Position numbers and translations under genes: made by a program
The notes under the pieces: generated by a model
The model's input: the letters and a program-made list of their open reading frames with translations, nothing else
The model's database searches: none
What the model was told of the DNA's origin: nothing
From: Adenophora triphylla var. japonica
Lineage: Eukaryota > Streptophyta > Magnoliopsida > Asterales > Campanulaceae
Assembly: GCA_022495995.1 (NCBI GenBank)
Contig: JAFEMH010006974.1
Coordinates: 1 to 64,000, forward strand
Direction of reading: 5' to 3'
Length of the DNA: 64,000 nucleotides
In this document: one piece after another, positions 37,903-49,063 of the stretch
How the letters are laid out: the number at the start of each line of letters is the position of its first letter
Numbering within the stretch: position 1 is the stretch's first letter

Positions 37903-39924
37903 CTAGTCTAACACTCGTGCGTTAAACGCACGATCAAAAACCTTAGATAAATTACAGGAACTAAATTAAAAGGTTAATATAGATATAAAGGTTAATTTTG
38001 AATAATCTACCAGCACTCGAGCTGCTCCGAGCCTCCAAATTAAAAACTCTGACTTCAAACTTCGGCATTTCTCATCCTCATCCCTAGCGCTCACTGTCTC
38101 CAAACCATTACCAAATAACAAATCTGAATTCAAGAGCTTGTAATTATAAGATGTTCTAAGTTCACCCCTCATAGATTTCTACCGAATAAAGCTTGAAACA
38201 ACAATTTGATTTGATCTCAACTATACGAGTTTTGAAGTATAAGCACAACAAAGTATGTAGAAATTACCTTGAGTATAAGCTCACCTTGTATTCGTGTGAT
38301 CCGATCTACATTTACCAGAAGAACCAATTAACACATAATTCAAGAATAATGTACATAATAATCACTTTCATCGGCGTATTTCAACAAATGCACACACTTG
38401 TCATTTAGTTAGTGAGAACAGAGATTGCTGCGTCTTAATAAACACCTTGGACAACTCTTCTTTTCTCCAATTCAGATCAAAATCAAGACTTCCTTCTAAA
38501 GATCCCTAGTCCAAAAGCAAGTCCATGGCTATTGTGGAAGGAAGGCAATGCCTTGGAGCTTCTTGATGCAAATTTAAAGGATTCATGTGTTGAATCTCAA
38601 GTATTGAGATGTATTGAAGTCAGTCTTTTATGCATTCAAAAGGTTCCCAAAAGACAGACCAACGATGTCCTCCGTAGTTTTCATGCCGAGCAATGAAGAA
38701 CATTTCAGGCAGATTTGAAGTATGTGTACCAAATTTATTATCTGCAGTATGGGCAATGATTTAAAATTGAGAATTTCCAAAAGTTTACCTAAATGAAAAT
38801 CTCTAACGCCTCAGCAGTGAGTCAGGATATCTCAACCGGAAATATGTGACCGTAGGAAACTCAGACCCGACATTGTAATCTGGATTTGAGACAAAAATTG
38901 CTTCTAAATGTACACATTGACATTGTTTCAAACACATATAGTGCACAGAGACATATAATTATAGAGGCGGAAGCTAATAAATCAGATATTTCAACCAGAT
39001 CAATGAATCATGTAGGTGATTATTCATTTTTCTGTTTCAGAACAGAATGAAATGCATTATGCTAAATAACATTGTACTGAGTCACAATTGTTTGTATCGA
39101 ACCAACCCTAAATGTTGGATCATAACACGAATTGAACATTTGAAAGCTATAACATAAGGATTTTGTAGCAAGATTTGTTTTATAAAATGAATCGGAAATA
39201 TCTCTGTGGAGAAAAGATAACGAACCTGGCATTCAGAAATGAGGTTCCTCCAAGACTTCTCCAAAAGATCGCCGCATGTTCGTATATTCAGAATTAGGGA
39301 ATTTCAAAATTTTGAATGCAGAACTGATTGAAATAGGTAATTGAAACGCAAAACAGTTGGCTCCCGGGGATTCGCGGCGCTTTTGGTCCCAAATATTTGG
39401 GTAGATCATGACTCACCATTATGCACGCGTATCAGTAATAGGTAGTAGAGGAATAGAAGAAGACATATGCAGATATTCGGAAGTTGATTTGGGGAATATT
39501 AGTTGATTTGGCGATTATAGAATCGTGACGCTAGGGATTTCTGAACGGAGCTCCGTTGAGAAGTTCGATTTGAGAGAGATGCTATATTCTGGTTTTGAGT
39601 AAGAGGAGGCTTTGAATTATTGGCAAGGGTACAACATCGCCGGAATAGGGGAGTGATGCCTGGAGAAGGAGTAGAGAGAGTCGGTCTGGAGAGAGTAGAT
39701 AGATCGAGAAGAAGAAATCGTGGAAGGAGAGAGAGGGGGGCTGGGTTGCCGAAAAGGGGGGGAGTTCGCCTAGAGATAGAAGAGATAGATCGAGGAGAAA
39801 AGAAGAAACGCGACTATGGAATACAAAAGGATATCTTATTTTGTACGCTATGCGTAGGGTTAGCTTGGGGATTTAGAAAATAGTAATAGGGGTGTAATCA
39901 GTAATTGATATTAGGGGAGAATGA
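37903..39924 (-). mobile_element. Helitron-2 (minus strand), right limit uncertain
   Basis: Read on the minus strand, the sequence ends with a perfect 8-bp-stem hairpin (plus-strand 37916-37932, CGTGCGTT A AACGCACG). Nine bases of spacer, then CTAG, then T outside, at 37903/37902 follow. This is a textbook Helitron 3' end with the expected flanking T. The 5' end was not fixed; TCTCCCCTAATATC (minus strand, at about 39924) is a candidate but lacks a clear flanking A. Inside are a receptor-kinase fragment on the plus strand and a CT-rich leader-like stretch on the minus strand (about 39640-39880). No Rep/helicase was seen. Confidence 0.6.
38526..38706 (+). pseudogene. S-domain receptor-like kinase fragment (C-terminal lobe)
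   Basis: The translation from 38526 reads WLLWKEGNALELLD, then RCIEVSLLCIQKVPK. A one-base insertion shifts the frame, after which RPTMSSVVFM follows. This is the end of the kinase domain of G-type lectin S-receptor-like Ser/Thr kinases, covering the last helices before the tail. Only about 60 codons are present, with no upstream kinase sequence and a frameshift, so it is a dead exon fragment. Its place inside Helitron-2 suggests gene capture. Confidence 0.8.
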
Positions 39925-40562
39925 ACCTAATTTCAAATAAGTGTGGATACTAGTTTGAGCGGAAAAATGGGTGTGTAATGAATTGATTTGCAATTTAGCC
40001 TTTATTTAGTTATAAATTCTGGAGCTATGAAATTACGCACTCTTATAATATCTTTTGACAACTATTCAATGAATTCGTAGCCCCGCCACTGTTAGTCATT
40101 TTTGTTGTCATGGTGCCCTTTCGATAATCCTCCAAAGGGGTTTCTGATAAGGCGCTCATATGTGTATTTTTTTTTTCTGTGTTAAGTTAATAACCGATCT
40201 AAAAGTTTAAACCGTCAAATAAGAGCTTAACAATACACATTCAGAAAGACTTGTCCGAAGTAAAATCCGAAATATCACAATGAAATCAATATGCATAACA
40301 TGAAAAACAGAATCAAAAGTACACTAAATTCATAGCTAAATAAAATTTACATATCCTGCAAAATTCAAAATTCAAAATTCAAAAAAAAAAAAAAAAAATT
40401 CTCAAAATAGTACATTACTTGCCTATGTTCCCTATTCTGTTCATGACACAAAAGGAGTGGAAGTAAATAAAACCAAGATCAAAACCAAGTTATCAAATCC
40501 AGAAATCTGGTTGTACATAAACAACCATCATTAGACCGAGTCAGCTCAGTTTCTCACACGTA
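39925..40562. other. Intergenic stretch
   Basis: AT-rich; includes an A-run near 40381-40397. It would hold the 3' untranslated region of the kelch gene on the minus strand. No other feature seen. Confidence 0.5.
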
Positions 40563-40653
40563 CTACGGCACACTAGACCTGAATAATCAAAACGACAATA
40601 ATCAATATTAATAAAAATTCTAATATGAAAACAAAAATGTTAAGAAAAAAGAC

Positions 40654-41886
40654 TTACGTGGATAAACAAGCGAAAACATTCTTGAGACCAGTAGACTCAT
40701 CAAGAAGATAAGTATTCGAAAAAAATTCAGCAGCATTTACGACACCTTCCGACTCCAACAACTGTGGAGTACACACACTGACAGCAACAAGCATCCTAGG
40801 TTCATTTGATTCGTTTAAGGCTGACTCGTCTGTACAAGATCGGACAAGACAAACCATGCCATTACTCAGAGGAGTTATGAACACGAGAGTTCGTCCATAT
40901 AACGGCTCTTCAAACACCGGATGGAGCCCATTAACGAGGTAGCTATTGAAATGTTGACGGAACTTTCCGGATAAAAGTTTACGTAGAATGAGATCAAGCC
41001 CTTTAGAAGCGGAAAGCGCAATCATTCCTGCAGAAGGGGAGAATCCGAAGAACATTTTCATTGAGGGTAAAAATGAGGCTCCGAAGCAAAATGGCAAGAC
41101 GGCTGAAGCGTCTATGTTCGTCCATAGACGCTTGTTGATATGGTACGCGTACACGCCCGCACTTTTTGTGGATATTAAGATTAGGCCGTCTGCGTCAACA
41201 AGGGTATGTCCAATTATAGAATAAACCTCTGTTTCGATTGCTGACCTGAAACGTTTAGGGAAGCATGGAACCGGCGGTTGGAGAAGTTTCGTCCATCGGC
41301 CGTCGCTCGGGTCATCTTCATTGACAATGTACACTTCAAAATCATGGAACGATAATCTCCGACCAATCGTGTAAAAATACAGCTTCCCGCCAATTTTTCT
41401 CGGGCCAATAATGATTGCATTGTTCTTTGCATGATGCATGGGAGCCAGAAGGCACAACTCGGACGTCTCCGTGTTGTACGTAAAAACCTCGTTAGAAGTT
41501 TCGGATCCAGGTTGATTAGGGACCATCCGTTCGCCCCCGATCATATAAATAAATTCTCCCACCATGAAATATCCCATTAGGAGGGGAAGTTCTTGTATGG
41601 TGAAGCAGCGTAACGGTTTTGGTAATGATGATATACATCTTTCGTCTTCTTCTTCTTCTGATGCGCCTATTATATGATCGTCGTGGCCTTTTGTAATGTC
41701 TATTGCGTAGATTTCGCATGCAACTCCGGGGCCATAGCCGCCACAAATGAGGTAGATTGGGTGGTTGGATGGCGGCAAGATGACCGGAGAAGATTGTCCG
41801 GTTGACGGTGATGGTGGGGATGAATGATTGTTTTCCATCCTTCCTGAATCAGATTTGTTTGATTCCGGGGATGGAAAATGCTTCAT
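40654..41886 (-). CDS. Kelch-repeat/beta-propeller protein
   Basis: The ORF has 410 codons. After a Ser/Pro-rich N-terminus (about 45 residues) come kelch-type blades. Visible repeats include IYLICGGYGPG (about 44-54), an acidic insert (EEEEDE, about 76-81), and GEFIYMIGGE (about 109-118) followed by EVFTYNTET. Others are GGKLYFYTIGRR (about 167-178) and GLILISTKSAGVYAY. No F-box is seen at the N-terminus, although many plant kelch proteins have one. The stop overlaps a strong splice donor: TCCAC|GTAAGT at 40658/40657. If it is used, an intron to 40579 (acceptor ATTCAG) adds a tiny last exon ending at 40563 with SSVP and stop. Both forms give nearly the same protein. Function is not predictable beyond protein binding. 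Confidence 0.85.
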   Translation of the reverse strand: MKHFPSPESNKSDSGRMENNHSSPPSPSTGQSSPVILPPSNHPIYLICGGYGPGVACEIYAIDITKGHDDHIIGASEEEEDERCISSLPKPLRCFTIQELPLLMGYFMVGEFIYMIGGERMVPNQPGSETSNEVFTYNTETSELCLLAPMHHAKNNAIIIGPRKIGGKLYFYTIGRRLSFHDFEVYIVNEDDPSDGRWTKLLQPPVPCFPKRFRSAIETEVYSIIGHTLVDADGLILISTKSAGVYAYHINKRLWTNIDASAVLPFCFGASFLPSMKMFFGFSPSAGMIALSASKGLDLILRKLLSGKFRQHFNSYLVNGLHPVFEEPLYGRTLVFITPLSNGMVCLVRSCTDESALNESNEPRMLVAVSVCTPQLLESEGVVNAAEFFSNTYLLDESTGLKNVFACLST

Positions 41887-43746
41887 TTCAAGCCTTTACA
41901 ATGGATTATGGTATTGTGTTAGTTTGTGTTATTGATTCATTTTGATCCTTTCTTGAAATTCGGGATTTTTGAGTCTTGATCCTCGAGAATTTAGGATGGC
42001 CGCGTAATATAATTTAGCTACTTGTGATTCACTTTTTTTTTTTTTTTCAAATAATGTTTGTGCTAGAATCAAGAAAAATATGGATATTTATTTTTTGAAC
42101 AAAGTGAATATTAAGTCAAAATCTTGAAAAAAAATCAGTTTTTCCTAACAACAGGGAAAAACGTGATTTTAGATTGTGTAGTAACATTTTTATAAATGAA
42201 TGTAACTTATTTTATTTATAACGTGCGGTGACAATTTTTGTAAATAGGTAAAAAGGTTGTAGCCTAATGATTGGCATACCTCACTTGAGCCATAAGTCCC
42301 CCCCCCCTCCCCGAGTTTAAGTCACATATGGGAAAAATATGGGAACACGTGTAGATCTTATTTTAAAAAGAAAAATAATATTATTTTTTTTTGTAAATTA
42401 CTATAACTTCATTTAAAATCGCACGGTGACATTTTTGTAAATAACTAAAATTTATTAACACATTTTGGCACTTTTTAAAATTACAACTAACATTCTTTAA
42501 CACTATACATGACACTCTTTTACATGGACATGCTAAAAAATACATGGGAATCGGTCGGGAGAATCGGTGAGTAAAATCGAAAATCGCTAGAACCGGAATC
42601 GTGAAAGAACTTGGAATCGTTGGAACCATAACCGGCAGTTTCATGGTTCGACAGGTCCACCATTTTCAAAATCGGAAATCGACGGTTCTATAAGAAGGAA
42701 TCGGAACTGAACCGTGAACCATGAAACTGTGACTTTGAATCCGAGTAACGACTAGTTTTTTGTTATTCTTTAGTTAATAAAATAGTTGGATTCGTTAAAA
42801 ACTAACCAAATTTGTTTTTTTTTTTTTTTAAAAAATTACATTTCTTTGTAAAATCTAATTTTTAAAATGAATTTTGTTATAAAATCCTAAAGAATTTTGA
42901 AATTCTATTTATTATTTAACTGTGCTCATTGACTGTTTTAACAAAAATAAAAAATAAAAAAATAAATTGGAACCATTGAAACCGTGAAACCAAAATTGAA
43001 AATCGGGAACCGAGAATCGAAAATCGAAATTATACGGTTCAAACAGAGTTTCCCCTTTCAGAAGTAGTTAATATTACTATTTTCTCCATCTCAAAATAAA
43101 TATCGCAGATGACTGGTTAATAATTTTAAAAATTTTGTTTCTTTTTTATTTATTTCTATTATATTAAAATTGTATTAAGATTATTTTTTATTTAAAAATA
43201 GTATGATTATCATAAATTGAATCAAAAACGAAAATGAAATAATTAATGAACAAAGGAAATAAAATTTTTTTTTGTTAAACAAAAAAGCAAAGCCTATGTG
43301 AAAGATCTAGGGTTTCTTCTTGTCTACTGGTATTGGTGGCTTGATATATCGGAAAAATTAAACATCAATTTAGAAGAAGTGATGTAAAAAATAGGAAAAT
43401 TTGATTTATAAGTTCCTTTTATACAAATAACTTTCCTCAAGTTTTTTATTAAATTAAATGTTCCACAAGTTTTTATACAACTAGTATATTATATGAGTAA
43501 GTTTTAGGAGAAATCAGTTTCTCCATAAATTAAAAAAAGTCCAATTTTTTTCAACTTGCAAATATTTGACGAATATAAGAGCAGTTTAAAAAAACAGGAC
43601 TTTTTATAACTTAGGAAGAAACTAGTTTCCCCCAAAATATTGTGATATTATATTGCATAAAATATGCAGTATTTAAATTATGATACAACATTATCAATAT
43701 TGTCTCATGCCACTGGCGCCACCGGTTGCCACTTAATGATGTACTA
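41887..43746. other. Intergenic stretch with possible decayed hAT-type repeats
   Basis: The first 150 bp probably contain the promoter of the kelch gene (minus strand). At about 42545-42740 and 42965-43040 many copies of ggaatcg, gaaccgtgaaac and aaaatcg in both orientations flank an AT-rich core. Such subterminal word clusters are typical of small hAT-derived elements, but I found no terminal repeats or target duplication. The last bases (43742-43746, tacta) are the left target duplication of the Sirevirus. Confidence 0.45.
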
Positions 43747-44526
43747 TAAAAGAGTGAGATTTTAGGAAATTTTGACTTTCCTAATTTGAATTCAATTGCT
43801 AAGCTTGGTAATTGAATTTTATAATTTTTTTATCAAAGATTTAGATTTCTATTTGGAAAAGAACATTGTTAAATATGTAAATATCTTTTAGACATGTAAA
43901 TATATTGTGTTCTATTTATAATATGACTAATATTACTAACAAATCTCTTTCATTGTGAGTTTCAATCTATGGTTTCTTGTAAAAGTGGATTGAATCAAAT
44001 AAGGAAGAGTTTCACTGATTGAATGACTTCTCAAAGGTGCATATAAATACAAGACCATCAGCGAATTGAGAAAACACGGATTGAGAATTCTTTGAAAGAG
44101 AAAAACTTTTATTATTCACGGATTCAAGATATTCTTATAGGTTGTGAGTGAGGTTGTGACTTATATCCGAACTAATATCTAGATTTTTTTCAAGTTCTTT
44201 GTTTTACTTCTGTTTATAATAGGCTTTCCTTGGAAAATGAAGATTGTTATTGGTTTAGAAATTGGTTAGAACTTGCTTTACTATTTTAATCTTTTTGTTT
44301 CACTTATTCTTGTTTTTTTTCTGTAAAACAGATCTTTAATAGTGAAAACATTTTTGGGTTTAAAGCCTTGTTTGCTGGGACAGAACCAGTAAACGTTTAT
44401 TTCTTTGTTTTCTTTTATTTTATTCCGTTGCTTATTGATGGATGTGTGAACAATTGTAACTCACATCTGTACTCACATCCGTGACCTGTTCTGTTGAACT
44501 GATTTTCTAGCTATACTAAACTTTCA
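43747..44526 (+). mobile_element. Sirevirus 5' LTR (780 bp)
   Basis: It starts taaaagagtgag (first TG changed to TA) and ends aaactttca. It matches 54843-55543 plus 59580-59649 with roughly one difference in ten. GATGTG/CACATCC words occur near its end (44439-44487). Confidence 0.85.
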
Positions 44527-44528
44527 AT

Positions 44529-44540
44529 TGGTATCAGAGC
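44529..44540 (+). other. Sirevirus primer binding site
   Basis: The bases tggtatcagagc are an exact initiator-Met tRNA primer site, 2 bp after the 5' LTR. Confidence 0.95.
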
Positions 44541-44592
44541 CAACTCTCGACATATTACTGAGTGTTGATCCAAAAAGTGTAGTCATAATAGA

Positions 44593-46330
44593 ATGTCAAA
44601 TCATCAAAACAAACCTTCAGTATTGGATGGTACCAATTACAATTTTTGAAAGTATAAGATGCGTAACTACATCAAATCAATTGATGAAAGAGCGTGGATG
44701 TGTATTTTATTTCTTGGCAACCTCCCACTGTGGAGAAGAAGCCTGCATTAGGTATTGATGAAACTATTTTTGAACGAAAACCTGAGAAAAGATGGACTCT
44801 TATTGAAATCACCTCTGCAAATTATAACTCTAAAGTGCTATTTTTAGCCATGTTTATGAAAATATGTACAAACTTATCACCAATGAGTGTATTGCTAATG
44901 ATGTTTGGGATATCTTACAGATGCAATGTGAGGGAATTTCAAGTGTTAAATTCCACTAGACTTAGAATCTTAATGGATAGATTTGAAATACTAAGAATGG
45001 AGGAGATAGAAGACATTGTCTCCTATGCTGCTAAGATCAATGAGATCTCTAATGAATGCACCAGTGTTGGTGAGTCTATCTCTAATGCCATACTTGTGAG
45101 CAAAATCTTGAGTACCTTGCCTGAAATGTTCAACATAAAGGTTGCTGTCATAGAGGAAACAAATGACACCAGCACCGTAGGATTAGACAAAATTATTGGT
45201 ATTTTAACTGTGTTTGAGCTAAATCTTGAGGCTCGGAAATAGAACAAGGCCATAAGCCTTGCCCTTAAAAGCTCTGCAATAGTTCCAAAATAACTGGTTG
45301 AGCTCTCCTCAAAAATTGACAAATCAAGTCTTGAGAATGAGGATTTGACACTCATCTAAAAAAAAATTCAGTTATATACTGAAAAATAAGAGGATGAACA
45401 AGTTTCCCAACATACATGCTCCAAGTGTTGAAAAACCTAAGGTTAACACTGAGAATGGGTTCAAAAGGCCAAACCTAGATAATAAGAATCCTCTGAATCT
45501 GTGCAATGTAGAGCATGTCGTGGATTTGGTCACTATGCTAATGAGTGTGCTAACACACTTAAAAAGAAGGGAATGAGCTTAACTGCATCCCTGAGTGATA
45601 GTGAGGATGAAGAGGAAGTTGCTAACATGTCTGTAATAAACTGTCATTCTGTTTTTAACGCTCACTTTGCATGAATAGAAGAAGGAGATTCTGAGGAGAA
45701 TGTGGATATGGACTCAGATGTAGACATATCCTTGGACATATCTGAAAAACATCAAATCTGACACTCAACTGTTTCTCCATAAAAGGAGATTAAGATGATG
45801 AAGGAAGAGACATTCCCTATGAAGAACTCTTTGAGATATACAGAGAACTACATACAGGTTGGATAAAAAAATGGACAAAATTGAGGTAATAGTCAAGGTA
45901 AACAAATCTCTTTCTGATAAATTGTCTATTTGTGAAGATGAGAAAGCTAGACTTTCAAAAGAAAATGATGATTAAAAGGATATCATTGCTAAACTTGAAA
46001 TTCTGGTAAACAAGAGAGAAGTTGAGCTTGAAAAATTCAAAACTGATTTTGAAAAAGCTGAAGGTACATTAACTAAATTAAATACTAGGAAAATGAAACT
46101 TGATGAAACATTAGCTCTTGGTAAAACTGAAAAAGCTAGTATTGGGTTTGAAAAAAACGAAATTTGTAAAGGAGGGAAGTGAGGCTTCGAAATTTGATGA
46201 AAAACCATTTTTGAGTGCTAAAAGGTCAAGGAGAAGGCAATTTATCTGTCATTACTGCTTTGCTCCTGGGCATATTCGTCCCTTCTGTTATAAGTTAAAC
46301 GCTGATAGAAAAGTTGATTGTGTAAACCAA
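44593..46330 (+). pseudogene. Sirevirus gag remnant
   Basis: An ATG at 44593 opens a copia gag whose conserved tryptophan (NYNFWK) has become a stop. The gag core is about 44930-45240 (RFEILRMEEIEDI, LSTLPEMF). One CCHC zinc knuckle lies near 45510 (CRACRGFGHYANEC) and a second near 46246-46290 (CHYCFAPGHIRPFC). Between them are acidic and coiled-coil-like, lysine-rich stretches. Several frameshifts are present. The product would form the RNA-packaging particle. Confidence 0.8.
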
Positions 46331-46439
46331 ACTCAGATGTGTGGCAAGATCTGTACACATCCGGGCACACATCCTAGTACACAGCAACAGGCGCACCACA
46401 AAAAGAAAACTGAAATCAAATGGGTGGCTAAACCTAGTG

Positions 46440-49063
46440 CTACATGTAATGTTGTCTACTCTTCCCTCAAGAGTAGTGTCTATGGTTCCTGGTATTTTAA
46501 TAGTGAGTGCTCTAGGCACATTACTGGGAATCAAGATGTCTTAACTGAATATAGGTTGATCAATGGGGGAAAGGTGAACTTTGGTGGTGGTGCACTATAT
46601 AAAATCATTGGGAAAGGGACCCTAGATGTTAAGGGTCTCCCAAAACTGCACAATGTATATCATGTAGAAGGCCTAAAGGCTAACCTGATAATTATTAGTC
46701 AGTTGTGTGATGATCACCTCTAAGTAAAATTTGATAAACACATGTGTGAGATGTTTGATAAAGAGAACAAATGTGCTTTTACAGGTTTTAGATCTGCTGA
46801 TAATTGTTACCAATTTGGTGATAATCTGTCTTGCCTAAGTAATAGAGTAAATGATGTCAATATGTGGCATCAAAAACTAGGGCATGCTAGCAACATAAAA
46901 TTTGAGGAACTCCAAAGGTATGAAGCTGTAAAGGACCTCCCTAAACTGAACTTTAAGAACACTGATGTATGTGGTTCTTGTTAAAAGGGAAAGCAAACAA
47001 AATCTTCACACAAAAGGTCCAACAATGCTCCATATCTAGATGTTTGGAGTTGATACACACTGACTTGATGGGGCCTATAGAGGTAGAAAGCTTTGGTAGG
47101 AAGAAGTATACTTTTGTGTGTGTTGATGACAACTCTAGGTACACATGGGTAATGTTTTTAAGGGAGAAGTCTGAGACCATAGGTGAGTTCAAAAACTGAT
47201 ACAAAAGGGTCAGAAATCTGTATGGCCTTAAAGCTGTAAGGATTAGGTCTGACCATGGCACTGAGTATGAAAACTCCATGTTTACAACCTTCTGCAACTC
47301 CAAGGGAATTACACATGAATTCTCTGCTACTATAACCCCTCAATAGAATGGAGTTGCAGAGAGGAAAAATAGAACCCTATAATAAATGGCTAGGGTTATG
47401 CTAAGTTCCAAAAAATTGTCAAAGAAATTTTGGGCAGAAGCCTTGAATACTGCCTGTCACATTGGTAATTGAGTGTTTCTCATAATTTGGAGCACTATGA
47501 CACCCTATCAAATCTTACTTGGCAAGAAACCTACTCTAAAGTATTTTCATGTGTTTGGTTGTATCTGTTACATCCTCAATGATAGGGAATACTTGTCCAA
47601 GTTTGATTCCAAGAGTGATAGAGCAATATTCATGGGCTACTCCCTAATAGTAGAGCATATAAAGTGTTTAACCTAAAAACAAAAACTATTATGGAATCTA
47701 CAAACGTGGTTTTTGATGATTCACTTGACCTTAACCTCAAGACTACTGAGGATGATGTTTCAGGTTGCTTGCTGGACTGGAAAGTTACAGACACAGATGT
47801 TGTGGTGCAAATAAAGGGTGCTCAGACAGAAACAAATGCTGAAACAGAGAAGGATGTGTCTAAGGATGTGGACACATCCGCATCCACATCTGCACCCATA
47901 TATGTCCCCACATCCTCCCAAACTTTTGAACCTGAGAACAGTTCTTCTGAATCTAACAAGGATGATAATCCAGAAGGTGATAAGGATGGGTTTGTGGACA
48001 GATCAAGAGATATCCCATAAAGAATTCAGAAAAACCATCCCACCTCACAAGTAGTGGGAGATGTGCATGATCAGGTGAAAAACAGGCAAAAGGGAAAGGT
48101 AAACTACATGGAACTAGTTGGTTTGTGGAGTTGCTCATTAGCATTCTCCAAGGTAAGTTTTTGTTGTTATGTTTCAAACATTGAACCTAAAAACATAATG
48201 AGGCTTTAAAGGATGCAGACTGGATTTTGGCCATGCAAGAAGAGTTGAGTCAGTTTGAAAAGAATGATGTCTGGACTTTAGTACCTAGGCCCTCTCATGG
48301 GAATGTCATAGGTACAAAATGGATTTTCAAAAATAAGACTGATGAAAAGGGGGTAATTACTAGGAACAAGGCCAGATTGTGACTCAGGGGTATACTCAAG
48401 CTGAAGGGGTTGATTTTGAGGAAATTTTTGCCCATGTTGCAGAAATTGAGTCCATAAGGCTCTTGTTGGCCATAGCCTGCTACCTCAAGCTAACTTTTCA
48501 TCAGATGTATGTTAAGAGTGTCTTTCTGAATGGGTTATTGAATGAAGAGGCATATGTGGAACAACCTAAGGGCTTTGAGGATCATAAATACCCAAACCAT
48601 GTGTATAAACTGAAAAAGGCTCTGTATGGGCTGCAACAAGCCTCTAGAGCTTGGTATGGTAGGTTGACTGATCACCTCCTTCACCTAGGATTTAAGAGAG
48701 GTAAAGTAGATAAGACCTTGTTTGTGAAAAGAGAGAAAAGGGAGATAATTGTGGCTCAAATTTATGTGGATGACATGGTGTTTGGATCAAGTTCAGACAC
48801 TATGTTGACTGCATTTCTGGAAAGCATGACCTCCACATTTGAGATGAGTATGGTAGGAGAATTGAACTACTTCCTAAGCTTACGGATCGAACAATTCAAG
48901 GAAGGTATGTTCATCTACCAATCCAAATATGCCAAGAATCTTGTGAAAAAGTTCTCCCTTGAACACTCCTATCACCTTAAGACATCAATGGGGTCATCCC
49001 AAAGGCTCACTCATGACATAGATGGTGAAAGTGTGGACCAAACTGTGTAAAGAAGTATGATAG
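46440..49063 (+). pseudogene. Sirevirus pol, part 1 (protease, integrase, most of RT)
   Basis: The protease region is near 46485 (its catalytic DSG reads NSE, so it would be inactive). The pre-integrase motif is near 46862 (WHQKLGHASN). The integrase core is about 47040-47350 (HTDLMGP, DDNSRY, and a stop within the Q-NGVAERKNR block). Reverse transcriptase is about 48225-49050 with an intact YVDD (about 48757) in a 223-codon open stretch. The frame is then cut by a solo LTR after atgatag. Confidence 0.88.

Noticed and set aside
39620..39883. 87-codon Arg-rich ORF
   Set aside because: The opposite strand is CT-rich and leader-like; the Arg/Gly composition is what such a strand yields by chance.
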